64,000 nt of DNA from Malania oleifera (taxonomy: Eukaryota > Streptophyta > Magnoliopsida > Santalales > Ximeniaceae): positions 18,072,049-18,136,048 of the forward strand of contig NC_080422.1 of assembly GCF_029873635.1 (NCBI RefSeq), read 5' to 3'. The translations under genes and the position numbers were made by a program. The notes below the pieces were generated by a model that had not been told where the DNA came from, searched no databases, and worked only from the letters and a program-made list of their open reading frames with translations. Positions 44,331-57,744 of the stretch are shown here, in pieces (position 1 is the first letter of the stretch; each line of letters opens with the position of its first letter).

Positions 44331-46114
44331 TGAAATTTAGGTTAGCAACCAAGAGGGAGGGTGAATTGGTTTATTTAGATTAAACTTATTATTTTTTATT
44401 CTTACTTGTTGTAATTCAAGACTCTAAAAGTGAATTAATGAATTTGCAATTTAAACCAAATCACACCACAAACTTAAAACAAAATACAATCCAATTATAT
44501 ATAAAACTCAACCAATCATTCAAAAATAATTTTTCCCTTTGATAGAAGTCCTGCAGCTATTTTGCAAAGCCTGTTTTAAATGAATTTTTATTGCTTTATC
44601 TCTTAACCAAGATTTCTGCAAATTAACCAACGTACTCCCTTTTGGGTTTCTGCAAACGGTTAATAAAAACGTACTTTCTTAAATTAAGAGAATTTCTTGA
44701 ATATGATGTATAAGCCCTGCAACTTGCACTTGATATAAACAGTATATAATGCAGAAAGTAAAGAGAGTAAGGAGAAGAAGAACACCGAGATTTACGAGGT
44801 TCGGCTTATTCCCAGCCTACGTCCTCGCCTTTGGTCAATTCCACCAAAGGATTTCACTAAGTATGCTTTTTACCGGGCAGAGCAAGCCTTTACAAAAATC
44901 CCTCTTTTAGGTAGAGAAACCTCTCCAAGTGAACAATCCTCACTCAGTACAACGATCCAAACAAGCCTTGAACCGTTAATAATACAAAGAAATTGCTATA
45001 ATGATCTGTGTACAAAAGAAACTCTCGACACAGAGTAGAGTTGTACAAGTTAGAGCACAATCAATACTTTAATCAAATAAACAATAAAGAAACTATGAAG
45101 TTCAAGTGTTTAGAGATCACCAAGAGTTTGTTTTGAATAATCAAACTCAGAGTATGTATCTGGCTTTGATGTTTCAGTAGAGTTTCAGAACTTTTCTCCC
45201 AGATGGAGTGTGAGCAATAGAATGCTTTAAGAGATTGAATACTTTAATTTCAAGAGAGCTGAGTAATTGCTTGGATGATTGAATTCTTGAGTTTAAAGGA
45301 GTTTATAGGCATTCTTGGCTTAGTTTCCTTGTTCCCCAAGTATCTTTGAGTGGTCTCCAAGTTTTTACAACGTTCATATTTGGAAGAACCAATTTTTGAA
45401 ATTTGCCCGTTGGAGTTTAAAAAATAAAACCTGTGGAGTCAGTCAGCTGGACAGGCGACTGGGTAGTTCAAAAATCACAGGATCAGTCGGCTGGGTAGGC
45501 TACTGGCACCATTCTGTCTCCCAAAAATTATTTCAAGAAATTGTCAGTTGGTTGGCAAAACACAGTTCATTTTGAGTCAGTCGGCTGATTATCAGTCAAC
45601 TGGGTAATTTTTCCTTGGTTAAGTCAGTCGGCTGGGCAGACAAAAGACTGGTTTTTCTTTTTGATTTTTCCATTTCAGCTTTGCACTTATGATTTGATTT
45701 TTCATAAAATATTTCAGGGATTTAAAAATGAGTTTCCTAAGTTCATATTGGTCCTTTAAAGAGCTTCATATTTTCTAAATTGTCACTTGATACAAAGTAC
45801 TTACATCAAGTTTTTCTTAAACATGATGCTTCAAGTCTTTGATAAGCCTCTTGACTTCAAGTTCCTTTTTTTGCTTTAAGCTTTTAAGTACTGAGACCTC
45901 AAGTCTTCTTCTTTATTGCTTGAAAAGATTTGTTGAAACTTTCTCTTGACATGATAAAAATGCACAGCTTGTTCTCTTGATGATACTTTAATTCATAGTT
46001 TTTTTCTCTTGTGTTGAGATTTATATTTCTGAAACAAAATCACTCAACAAGCAAGTTATACCAGCGTCATTTGTTATTATCAAAATAAGATTGAAAAACC
46101 TCATTTGGCCAACA
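44331..46114 (-). mobile_element. SIRE-type copia solo LTR 3
   Basis: Perfect 5-bp TSD ACACT (44326-44330 and 46115-46119). On the - strand it begins TGTTGGCCAAATGAGG, like solo LTR 1. It has a TATA element near 45300 and GTCGGCTGG-type motifs at 45430-45660. It sits inside the copia element in the opposite orientation, so it is younger than that element. Confidence 0.92.
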
Positions 46115-46119
46115 ACACT

Positions 46120-48836
46120 ATCTTGTTATACTAAGAATCTTTATCCACTTCCAAATGGACATGACATCTATGCCTGGTATTTAATTCAAAATACTTAACT
46201 AATGCTAACATGAAAATCACAAGTTTAAGCATACCTTTGTCCATTGCACATAATTAAGCTTTAGGGAATTCGTCTTGCCTTATATCATTTTACCCTAAAC
46301 TCATCAATCAAATAGCAGTCATCACTCTAGGTATAAGCACCAATGATAATAAATTTCATATCTATCGAGTGTTAATAAAAAGGTCATCCTCCTTGTAATC
46401 AAAATTAGAGGCATCGACCAGGGGAGTGTCACTTTTAAGTTTAGATTGTAAATCTTTTAATTTTGGTTCACTTCTTTTATAGGAAATCTTTACCATATCA
46501 CGATCACATCAGGTAAAGATCCATCCTCTCATTGGTTTTTATCCTTGCTCCAAAACTGCGATCATAATCGAAGGATACATTCCAATCTCCAAAGAGCATT
46601 AGTAAAAAATATTCATATTCTCCTATATGCTCTTTGCCAAAAAAGTTAGGACATTTTTTTAGAATGGTTATCTTGTATAATGTCCTGCTACTACCAAAAT
46701 ACTCTTATGAACATATTAATAATTTAATCTTTAAGAGTATTTATCCCTACTAGCTTCATAAGCTCTCAAAATGTTAAGTCAAATCTCTTAGAGCTTCAAA
46801 TAATGTTGAACGGCTAAAGTAGTTGCACTAGGTTTCAAATCTAGATGATGAAATGAAAATTCAAAGAAGGCCTATGCACATGCAATTAAAGTTAAAGCCA
46901 TCCAACCTTGCGCCTCTCGCGAATTGAGATTCTTAAGAAAAGAGGTTATATAGGCTTTGTACATTGAAAGAATATTGATTGTGACTTTTTGGTACGTTAA
47001 AGCCTATACATTCAAAGTCAAGCTTAAATCATTGAAAATATTATAACTCTTGGCTAAAGAACTAGAAAATGAAAAAGGCATAAAATGGTTTAGGGCATAA
47101 TTCAGAGGGAGCATTACTCTTTCATGACTATATAAATTAAATGCTTTCATTATCTTATAATATCTATGCCCATATGCTTTTATGAATTACAGCATTGCAC
47201 TGAACTCATAACTATCCTTTGCTTTTTACTATGCATATTCCTTGATGGATAGTTTATATTTCATAGATTGTTGATAACTATTGGATTGCATGCTTGTGTT
47301 GAAAGCCTTCTGCATGGCGGATGCAGTTGATGTGTATTGCATGTTGGTAGTGGTTATAGGTTCTTATATGCTTAAACTCAATTATATATTGCTTGCTTGA
47401 ATCTATTAGGTACATGTTTTATGGGAAAACACCCAATTTATAGACGACATGCTGTCGAAATTTCGGTAGATTTTTCCCAAATAAAACCATGTACAAAGAT
47501 GATTATGATAAAATGAAAATTAAAATATTTTTGAAAGGATGAGTAAAAACTAATTGCATATTAACTTTCATCCTTACATAATCATAAGGTATTTAGAGGA
47601 GCTAAGCTCCATCCCTAGAAAAGGAGCATAAAGAACTTATATGCATCATGCTTTGATTTTTGAATATAGAGGCTCTTCTAAGAACCCTAAGCATCATATC
47701 GAGCTCCTAAAGTCATATATTTAGATATGGATTGTTCTTGGTTGTGAACACAAAATCATGCCTTAATATATCTTTTTTGATGCATGTGTAATCCATAGGG
47801 ATAACTATACTAGTCGCATAAAAGTGTAAATTAATCTTTACCAGTATATGTATTTTAAAAATTTTAAAATGAAAGCTTGTATTGATTGACATGTTAAATG
47901 AATCTAATCTTTGGTTAGTATAAGCAATTGTGTTCATCTAAGCTCGTACTCCAATTGATAGGGGGAGCATCTAAAATGAAAATTCTATCTTGCTATACTC
48001 ACCAACACTTCTTAGCTTAGATCTATTTTAAATCATTGTGGCATGTGCTAAAATGCAGTGACTTTATTGCAAATCTTGAGTTAAAATATGTTAATTTGCC
48101 ACAGTCATTTGTTTTACCATATGATCTTGCATGTGATTGTTAAATCTTTAGGATCATTGTTGTTGTATTTTTCTGGTTATATTTTAGTATGTGCTTAATT
48201 GACAAACCAGAAATCTGTGCTTACTTGTTTTAAATTAAATTTTTTTTTTTTGCAAGCACACCTCCACTACCTTTTTTTAAACATCAAAGGGGGATATATA
48301 GTTATATATATACTCATATATATTTAATTACATGCACTTTTGGCAAGATATTCTTTTAAATCAAAAACTCTTTTTCTCTTGCCTTATTACTATTATATAC
48401 TATATGTTTTTAATTGTATAACTGGTTCAGTAACTACACATATAAATACATGCGAACTAGTTAGATTGTGTTTGTGCTTAAACCAAATTTTTGTTATCAT
48501 ATGCCGTGAGCTTTAAACTCAAATCTTTCACGGGTTTTATGATATGTTTCAATTGCAATGGTCTGTGCATATTTCTGGTCTGACTATGTTTTTCATGTCA
48601 TTTAAATCTTTTAATGACCAGTTGTACTATTGGTGTGCTTAATTTCCATATTTTTCAAAAAAAGTTATATTTGTTTTCATGCCCTTTTTGCTATTGCCAA
48701 AAGGGAGAGAATTGTTTGAGCAAAATGATTGCATATATTTTATCACCTTCATACTTATGAAATAAATATTATGCATATTCTTAGGGGGAGCCTTTTTAGG
48801 CTAAACCCCATTTTGCTCATACGTGTTTGTTATCAT
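46120..48836 (+). other. Copia interior, non-coding
   Basis: I found no protease, integrase, reverse transcriptase or RNase H motif in 2.7 kb. Short phrases may derive from decayed pol or from spacer, but no frame is convincing. Confidence 0.7.
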
Positions 48837-48851
48837 CAAAAAGGGAGAGAT
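48837..48851 (+). other. Polypurine tract of the copia element
   Basis: AAAAAGGGAGAGA directly precedes the 3' LTR start TGTTGAC, apart from a single T. Confidence 0.85.
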
Positions 48852-49665
48852 TGTTGACTTTTTGAGTTCGATCTCTAGTTTTGATATTGACAAACCACAA
48901 GAATCTTATGTGTGATCTAGTTTGTGTGTAGGATAAGTTAGCAATATCATATGGTGCACATGGAATTGAAGAAGATAAAGACCTAAAATATTTATTTGTT
49001 GTAATTTTTATTCATTCATTTAGGATCTGTAATATTAATTATCTATGGCCTGTAATAATGCATTTGCATGCATGATAAGGAATAAGTTCAAAGACCTTAG
49101 ACTGGCCATAGGACACTATATTGTATGGAAAAGTCCTCCATAATCCTAGAATTGATTATCATATGAATAGGGGTAACTACATAAGAGGAGTATGACCGAA
49201 GTGCCCAAAATTGGCATGTTTTTTCACGCAAAACCATTTGGTCCACTGAACCTCCCTAGGGTCAACAGTGTGACCCTTCGGTTGACCGACCACAAAATGA
49301 GCTGCAATGCTTTGTTTGACCGAACTGACACGTGGGGAGATTCCAACACTTTGGTCGACCGAACTTTCAGTAGAAAATTGACCTGGTCGATCGAACACCC
49401 AAGTTTGGTCAACCAAACTTATGTATGATCAATCGAATCTCGAAGGGCTCAAAATTGCCTTTGAACGATCGACCGAACTTGTAGTTCAAAAATCCCCCGG
49501 TTGACCGAACTTAGTGAGATGGTCAACTAGACCTTAAAAATGGTCGATCGATCCTTTCGGGTTGTCAAATTTTTTACCGAGTTAAATGGGGTTAATTTTC
49601 TTAAAGAGTTTTAAAATAAATTTAATAATTACCCCTATGTCCCCAACTATCAAAATTTTGGGCAT

Positions 49666-49723
<58 letters not shown>

Positions 49724-50842
49724 ATATGCCCTGATTAAGTGTTGATTACCAAATAGGATTAACCAAAATTCTCTCAAATTTCCTAAGCCCTATTTGTTCA
49801 TTCAAACCTCATACACTCTTTATTTTGCTATTCTCAAGTTCCCAAGAGTGTTATTGAGTGATTCATATTGCTAAAACTCTCCTTGCTTGCATTGATTGTT
49901 ATTTTCATTGAGAGTTCTTAGTTAGGGTTCTTCCCCTGATTTAAATAATAAATCTTTGAGTGGGAATACCTTTACAGCTAGTGAGTCTTTGCATCTTGAT
50001 TGCAAGACTCATCAAGCTTGTGATATTTGATTTGCAAAAATATTTTTACACAAGCTTATACATTTTCAAATATTTTTTGAGCTATTAATTTTGAGAAAAT
50101 CTTATTTGAGATATTTTTGAATGTTATTGTTAGAACACTTTGAAACTTGTGGTGATTGATTTACATTGATTGTTTGTTTCAAAGTTTGTTTGGAAATACA
50201 CTTTAGATCTTAGCTGTTGATTTACATTAACTTGAGTGTTACTACACACGAATTTGCACTAAACTTATAGTTTCTATCTGTTTGTGGTGCATTGATTAGT
50301 GCTTATATTGAATTGGTACATAATTTGCTTAGTTAAAAAACATTTATTTGTACGCCAAATTTTTATATCTGTTATATTCCAGGTGTGGGTCTGAAAAGGG
50401 AGACTAGCCTTGTTGAATAGTCCTAGATTGGCTTAGACTCGGTTAGGAAAGTTAGGTGCACCATCCTAGTAAGATGCAGTTGTAGGTTGAGGTTAGCCTC
50501 GTTAATTGACCTAGTTGTAAATAGTGCCGCTCCACCCGTTAAGTGAGCATTAGTGGAATCCTTGGGTTTGCGAACTAGAGGTGGGGATGTAGGCACAGTT
50601 GGCCGAACCCCGATAACATATCGTGTTTGTTTTTTACTTTTTCGCAATTTATTTTCTACACGTGTATGTTATTTTATGAATGTTGCGCATGATTTAATTT
50701 TTGCATATTATCTGCACATTTGAGTTTATGTGTATATAGAAAGACCCTAGGTTGTGAAATATTGTTGTTGGATTAGCTAAACCTAGGACAACATTTTAAA
50801 TACTCAATTCACCCCCCTATTGGGAATACACCAAGGCTAACA
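48852..50842 (+). repeat. 3' LTR of the copia element
   Basis: Matches 41036-43011 throughout, with substitutions (mostly transitions) and small indels. An AT microsatellite of about 24 units (49669-49717) is present here and almost absent in the 5' LTR. Confidence 0.93.
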
Positions 50843-50943
50843 GGAGCACACAACCTTAACAAGACATTAAACCCATTGGATTGTGGAGACCCTATAAAAA
50901 GCATACACTCAAAGAAGGTAGCGAACACACTATAAATTTCATA

Positions 50944-50992
<49 letters not shown>

Positions 50993-52088
50993 CATTGCCT
51001 ATACATTTTTTTTTGATATTGACTTAAGCATCAGAAGAGTTCTTTAAAAGGTACCAAGATTTCCCAAGCTTTCCTCTTTCTCTTAGTTGCATACGATCAT
51101 CACAAAGACGAATAGATTGAGTCCAATTTTTTATGTCAACAGTCTACAAATAAGAGGAGGAAGTGTCTCAAACCAACCGATAAATGGAAGCATAACATGT
51201 TCCTTAAGGAATAAGAGGTCACATAAATTGTACAGAGATGCATCATTGATCCATTGATCTAATTACATATAGATATACTGTAATATGAAAAAATAATGAA
51301 AAGGCAACATACAACATACCAACACTCGCTTCAACAATTTTCTTCAATTGATCATTTATTTTGCCTACAACCATAAATATGAGGTTTCAATCAGCTCGAA
51401 TTGAAGTCAATAAAATTGAGAACATTCACAGAAAGCTATAATAGATAACAAGGATAAATTATATTTCAATTTACACCAAATTTAAATTCAAGTACTAATT
51501 TTAGACTTCCAAACAAGTGAAGATTTTCAAAAAGCTATAATAGATAACAAGGATAAATTAAATGGTTAAATATTACAAAATTTATTATTGGAATGAAGTT
51601 TGACATAATATTATTATATTTGATTTGGCTTCCAAAAATTTATTTTTAAAGTATATGCATAATGATCACCACCGCAAGAAAAGAAATCTATTTTCTAAAT
51701 ATTATATAATATATGATCGCATAATACATGTTTATGTATTGATAATATATCATTTGGTTAGTTGTAGTTACTAAATGGCCCAAACTAAAAACGAACCTTA
51801 ACAGAAAAAATAAAAAATTGAAAACTTTGAGCCAAAAAAAATGATTAAGATTTGGTTTGGTTAATTTTGTTATCTGATTTTGTTTTCTGATATTTCTTGT
51901 TCATTCTTAAAGAAACCAAGAAAATAATAAACAAAATAAAAAAATAATAAAAAAATAATAAAAAAATATTTTTAACTTTCTCCATACAAAATTAGAAACC
52001 TAAAAAACAATGTGATATTTTTATATTTATTTAAAAAATAAAAATAAAAAATAAAATTATTTTCAACAAGAGTGAATGGGGCTACAAA
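50843..52088 (+). repeat. Segmental duplication copy B, right flank
   Basis: 50843-51690 matches 16471-17250, and 51790-52088 matches 28480-28755. The 10-bp MULE 1 target and MULE 1 itself are absent here. An AT run lies at 50947-50989. No gene is seen. Confidence 0.88.
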
Positions 52089-52619
52089 TGTAACGACCCG
52101 AACCCGAAAGTGGGGTCCAGAGTGTTATTTTAATTAAAACTTTGATACCACGCTATAGCACCCCGAACCCAATAGGCACGAAGTGCAACTTTTCTACCTA
52201 ATTATACATTCATACATCTTTGATACCACAATTATAAGGGCCCAAACCCGAAGGAGTCCTGGGTGCACTGTCCAAAATTAACATACAACATACAGTGGAA
52301 GATAATCAAACCTCAAATAGTTTACTAGAGTTCTAATGTCATTACAAATACATAAGTACTTCTAAGTATCCTTATTACATTCCCAAATAACAAAACACAA
52401 TAAACCAGTATCTCACAAACAGTTACAACAACTATAAAATCTAAATCCCAGCCTTGTAGGTCGCTAGACTCAATTCCCTGTAGGACCTGAAATATGAGTT
52501 GGATATTGGGGTGAGACACTTCTCAATAAGGTGAATTAGGTTATCATTAGTGTGTGGCAACATGAGTTTTAATATAAGTGAAACACATCCATTAATTCAT
52601 CTGTATGTGAAATGACATT
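52089..52619 (-). repeat. Gypsy LTR fragment, Tekay-like
   Basis: It begins TGTAACGACCCGAACCC, the reverse complement of a family LTR end. It matches the opening part of the LTR at 53590 (for example 'gtgtgtggc(c)aacatgagttt'). It is cut at 52619 by the next LTR. Confidence 0.75.
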
Positions 52620-52946
52620 TGTAACGACCCGAAGAATTTTTAATTATTTAAAATAATAAGAAATAAAATAAAAGGAAACAGGGAAATAGAAGAAAGGAAA
52701 AAGAAATTGTAAAAGGATATTAAACAGGTTCTCATCGACGAGCAAGATTTTCTTGTCGACAAGAGATCTATAGAAACTCATTGCCGAGTATGCATGTCTT
52801 GTTGACGAGAATTAACCGATAGGGTTTGAAATGCTCTGAAACTCGTTGACGGGCTCACGACCTTGTTGATGAGTCAACGTGTCTCGTCGACGAGGCCTTG
52901 CCTATAAATAGAGTTTCTTTCATTTTTCAACGAGAAACTTCGGAAT

Positions 52947-52950
<4 letters not shown>

Positions 52951-52990
<40 letters not shown>
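52951..52990. repeat. CT microsatellite
   Basis: Twenty CT units in the presumed transcribed leader of the LTR. Confidence 0.97.
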
Positions 52991-52991
<1 letters not shown>

Positions 52992-53589
52992 AAAACGGAC
53001 GCTCAACCCTCTCTCTTTGATTTTAGGCTAGATTTGACTCGGTTTGACAATCCGGATCCACCATGAGGTTCATAGGATCGTTCTCTGTAAGGTTACGGGA
53101 GCTAATCGTTGATTTGAGAGGTTTGGGAAACATCCCAAAATCAGGGTAAGTGAATTATTTTGAAATTTTCTTAACAAATATTGTTATTTGGAGTTTAGAA
53201 AGTATTAAATAAGTATTTTTCTAAGATTTGAGTCAGTTGGGGTTTATTTAATTAAACTAGAGTTTTTGAACCAGGGACCAGGTGAGCATCACAGGCATCG
53301 GTTTGGGATACCTGTTGGTGTAAATCAAGGATTCAGGTAAAGGGGAAATCTATATATTAAATCAGGTTTTCATGAATTAAAATGGATTATGTTTTATTTA
53401 TGTATATATGTTTTCATGTGGGAATAAAATGCCAACCATGTAAATTATGATTTCTGAGCTTAGGATTGCTTATTTAGCTACGTATATGTGAAAATGAACT
53501 GATGAAAGTGGAAAGCATTTTAGGATAATTATGTAAGAAATGAAGGTATATTTTCAGTAAATAAACGTTAAATATTGGTTGGCTTATTT

Positions 53590-56128
53590 TGTAATGCCCA
53601 GAACCCTTAAACTCGGGTTCGGTGCGTTATACGTGATAATATCCTGATAGATCATAATCTATAACATACGCATCGAAAAACATAAATCATAATCTCCATA
53701 TAACATATACCATAATACCAGAGTTTTCTATTTTCTATGTATAAGTCCATAAAAACCAACCATCTCCTGCATTTCCATAAATACATACATCTCCAAAACA
53801 TTTCAGTATGTTCACAAACATTCCTCTCATAACTGAATTAAAATATAAAGACATAAAACATAAATTTTATACATCCCAAAATTAACATAGAAATATACCC
53901 TTTTCTTTTTCTATTCCCCAATAATGCTATAAAAACCTCAAGCTCTTAAAGCTCGATCTTGAGGGAATCCTGAAAAAGATAAATTCATATTCGGGTGAGA
54001 CACATCTCAGTAAGGGTATAAACAGTATATTAAAACAGTGTGTGGCCAACATGAGTTTATATATGACATATTAGTTAACATTTGAAAATCGTTAACATAA
54101 CTTTTGAAATTATTCCCTGAACCTAATCAAACACATGCAAATGTTTAACCCACGAGATTACCTGAGGATAGGGGTGATTACCCGCCTATACAAGTAGCAC
54201 CCCTCTACTATGATATTTAGGCAACCCAAAGGTCGCAACTAAAGAATACCAGGGCACTCAACTTACTCAGTAAGCCCTCAAGTAATAAATTAATCTCGTA
54301 CTCACACCATTCAACAATAGCTTACCGGCAAAGGCCTTAAGGATGGGGAAATCTACCTACCCATACAAGTAGGTTCCCTCTGCCCTAGTACGTTATGTGG
54401 CTATTGCCACATCTGTAGCTACTAGTGCACTCGCCTTACTCAGCAAGCCCTCGGGCGAAAGGTACGCCTCGCCCAATCGTAACATGTTCTACGTACATAT
54501 ATACTTCTAATATCATAATACATCATTCTTTCTATCATTATTTAATCATACACATCTGTTCATATTCATGGCTTAACATTGCATTGCATTTCACTTTATG
54601 TAACTCTTTCCCATTTTACATTGTTTACATTTCACATTTTATTTCCATTTCATTCATTTCCCATTTCATTTCATTTCATTTCATACTCAGCATCTTTCAG
54701 CTATTTTACCCAATATTTTTCAGCTGTCATACATTTACCCAGCATTTTTCAGCTGTTTCACCTGACATTTTTCAGCTGTTACACATTTACCCAACATCTT
54801 TCAGCTGTTTTACCCAGCATATTTTAGCTGTTTTACCCAACATATTTCAGCAATTTATCCAGCATATTTCAGCTGTTTATATGGTTGCATTAACACACAC
54901 AAGCAATATAGTCCATGTCATGTTTTATTCACAATGCATTACTTACTTAACCTGCATCTCATACATTTAACATATATTTGCACAAAATCTCATGTCACAT
55001 AGTTTAGCAATAAAATTCATACGTTGCCTGTAAAATAAGCCAACCAACATTTAATGTTTATATACTTAAAATACCTTTCATTTCTTACATAATTATCCCA
55101 AAAATATTTCCCACTTTCATCAGTTCATTTTCGCATATACATATATAATAAACAACCCTAAACTCGAAAAATATAATTTAAACAGTTGACATTTTATCCA
55201 TACCGAACCATATACATGAATATATAACACAATTTATTTTTTCATTAAATTCATAAAAATTATGATTTAATATATATTTTTCCCCTTACCTGGTTTCTTG
55301 AACTACACCAACAGGGACTCCGAAAAATACCTGCAGCGCTCACCCAGACCCTAAATCAAAAATCCTAGTTTCATTAAATTACCCTAAATAATATATTATT
55401 TTAATACTTCCTAAGCTCTTAAATACCCAATAAATAATTATATCCTTAAATATAGCCAAATTATCAAATTTCCTAAATCTCACTCTTGTTTTGGAGTAGG
55501 GCTTAAAAAATCACAATTAGAACTTTACTTATGTCAAAATGACGACGATCACTACTAGGACCCCATGGTGGTGTCTGATCGTCGATTCAACAGTAGATTT
55601 AACCAAAAATTGAGAAATTTGGGAAAATATACCTTTTCCTAGGAATGGTGTTTATGCCGCTCCCACGATAAATCCGCTCTAGTAGAAATGTCAGTGGCGG
55701 AGTTAGGAACCCAACGACACCTTCCATTTCCCGATTGATTGAATATTCGTCGAGAAATGAGGGGAGAGAGAGGCGGAGACGGAGGAGCAACGAGAAGTGA
55801 GAGAGAGACTGAAGGAGACGCTGGTAGGCTCTCTATAATTCAGAGAGATTTCAATTCTTCTCAAGTAACTTCTCCTTTTAACTTCCTTTATTTACTTTTT
55901 TTTTTTATTCATTAACGTCATATCATATTATATTATATATATATATAACCACCATTTTACTTAACAAAATTAATTCAATTTAATAATATTTAATTAACTA
56001 ATTAATTAATTAATAATTACTCTTAATTTTTTTCCTACTATTTCTTTTTATTTATTTATTTATTTAATACATTAATTTAATAATGTTTAATTGATTAATT
56101 AATTAATAATTTTTTTTGGGTTATTACA
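53590..56128 (-). mobile_element. Gypsy solo LTR, Tekay-like, inverted
   Basis: Perfect TSD TATTT (53585-53589 and 56129-56133). On the - strand it begins TGTAATAACCC and ends GGGCATTACA. It sits head-on inside an LTR of its own family. It contains the minisatellite at 54687-54880. Confidence 0.9.
54687..54880. repeat. TTTCAGCTG minisatellite
   Basis: Units of about 23 bp alternate with units of about 29 bp ('CAGCATTTTTCAGCTGTTTTACC' with or without 'ATACATT'), eight units in all. CAGCTG is a palindrome in most units. Confidence 0.88.
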
Positions 56129-56196
56129 TATTTTATAGGCAATGTATGAACTTTTTCTGCTAAAATGAGTGGCATGAGTGGATAGTAATGTTGTTT

Positions 56197-56326
56197 GAAC
56201 ATATACTATTTGTATAAGATACAGATTATGTAAAAAATGCATTGTTAATGAAATGTTATAAGAACATATACTATTTGTATAAGATACAGATTATGTAAGA
56301 AATGCATTGTTAATGAAATGTTATAA
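56197..56326. repeat. 65-bp direct duplication
   Basis: 'GAACATATACTATTTGTATA' starts at 56197 and 56262; the two 65-bp copies are almost identical, so the duplication looks recent. Confidence 0.95.
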
Positions 56327-57744
56327 GGACCATGTTAGCTTCATCGTGATCCCAAGAGGGGGGTGAATTGGTATTTTAAAATTAATGCCCTCAATCAGTA
56401 CCCTAACAGCAGTATATTCACAACCCTAAAATTAATCTAGTGCAAGTAAAATAAATCAATTGTCATATATAGTAGAAATTAAATAATGCAATTTAATCAA
56501 CTAAGCATGCACCAGAAAGCAGTAAAGAGAAGTGACACGCAGAAGTTATCGAGGTTCGGCAAATTACTTACGTCCCCACCTTGGCTAACAAGCACAAGAG
56601 TTACTACTATAATGCTCACTTAAACGGGTGGAGTGGCACCTAAACAACCAGGTCAATTAGTACAATGTTGACCTTAACCTTTACACTCAATCCTTATCGG
56701 ATTGGATTACCGCCCCCTCAGGCCACGCTTGGAATACAACAGTATTTTTTCAATCAATTGGTACAATGCTTATGCTTTCATGTAAGACAGATATGTACCT
56801 AAAACGCGCAGTCACATACACATCAATGATATGGATATAGTGTAAGATCGGTTATGCAAATAGTTGTGTTATCAACACTCAATATGGTATAATCGGTGAA
56901 ATGCTCTAGAGTGTTCAATACAAGCAATATCTTGGAATTTAAGCAAAGTACAGTTCAATAGCAAATCAATATTCCAAAGATATCAATCAGATATTCAAAC
57001 TAGTTGAAGAAGATTTTCTTCAATGATATAAGCACTATACTAGTTTGAAAATATTTTCTTGTTAAAAATACCTTTGCACAACAAAAATCAAAACTATTGG
57101 ACACTTGCAATAACAATGCAAATATCCAAAGCTTACTAGTTTATCCCAACACAAGATTCATAATGTGAAAATATGTGGGATAAACCTAAGCTAAACTCCT
57201 TAAAAATAAAATCACAATCAAACACACAAATGGGAGTTTGTAGCACACTCTAGCAATCACAAGCACTCTAAATATGCTCTCTCAATCTCAGAATGTATCA
57301 AGGAAGTGAAAAATTGGGAGTATTTGGACAAAGAGAGTGTTTTCAAAAGAGAGAATTTTTTAGCTAATGATATTGCTAATTATTGCTAATCCACACAAAT
57401 AAGCCTATATTTATAGGCAGGGGTGAAATTATAACCGTTTGGGACTTGTTGAGAATTATTAAAAAAGTTTCAAATAGTTATGATACAATTAACCCAACTT
57501 AACCCTTTTTTACCTCAATTAAATTAATTTTAACCTAGCGCGGTTCGAGTGGCTGAACCGTGATTCGGTCGCCAGAACAGACACAATAAATAAAGGTCTT
57601 TAAATAGGTTTGGCAGCTCGAGTTTAAGTTCGATGGCCCGAAACAAAGTCAGAAACATTTTTTCGTAAATTCGGGTGCCCGGTCATAGGTTCGGTAGCCT
57701 GAACTCATGTGTTCGGTCGCCCGGGGCTCTTTTTGAACTAAACC

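Larger units (their letters stand above)
41036..50842 (+). mobile_element. SIRE/Maximus-like copia element, no pol (non-autonomous)
   Basis: Two LTRs of about 2.0 kb (41036-43011 and 48852-50842) flank an interior with a primer-binding site, a degenerate gag and a polypurine tract, but no protease, integrase or reverse transcriptase. The target duplication GGAGC is perfect (41031-41035 and 50843-50847), and copy A shows the site without this insert. About 1.8 kb of its interior is a later solo LTR. It would have depended on a related autonomous element. Confidence 0.93.

Noticed and set aside
54425..54970. 181-codon open frame rich in Phe, His and Ser
   Set aside because: It runs through the CATTT-rich and TTTCAGCTG repeat part of a solo LTR and has no protein-like pattern.
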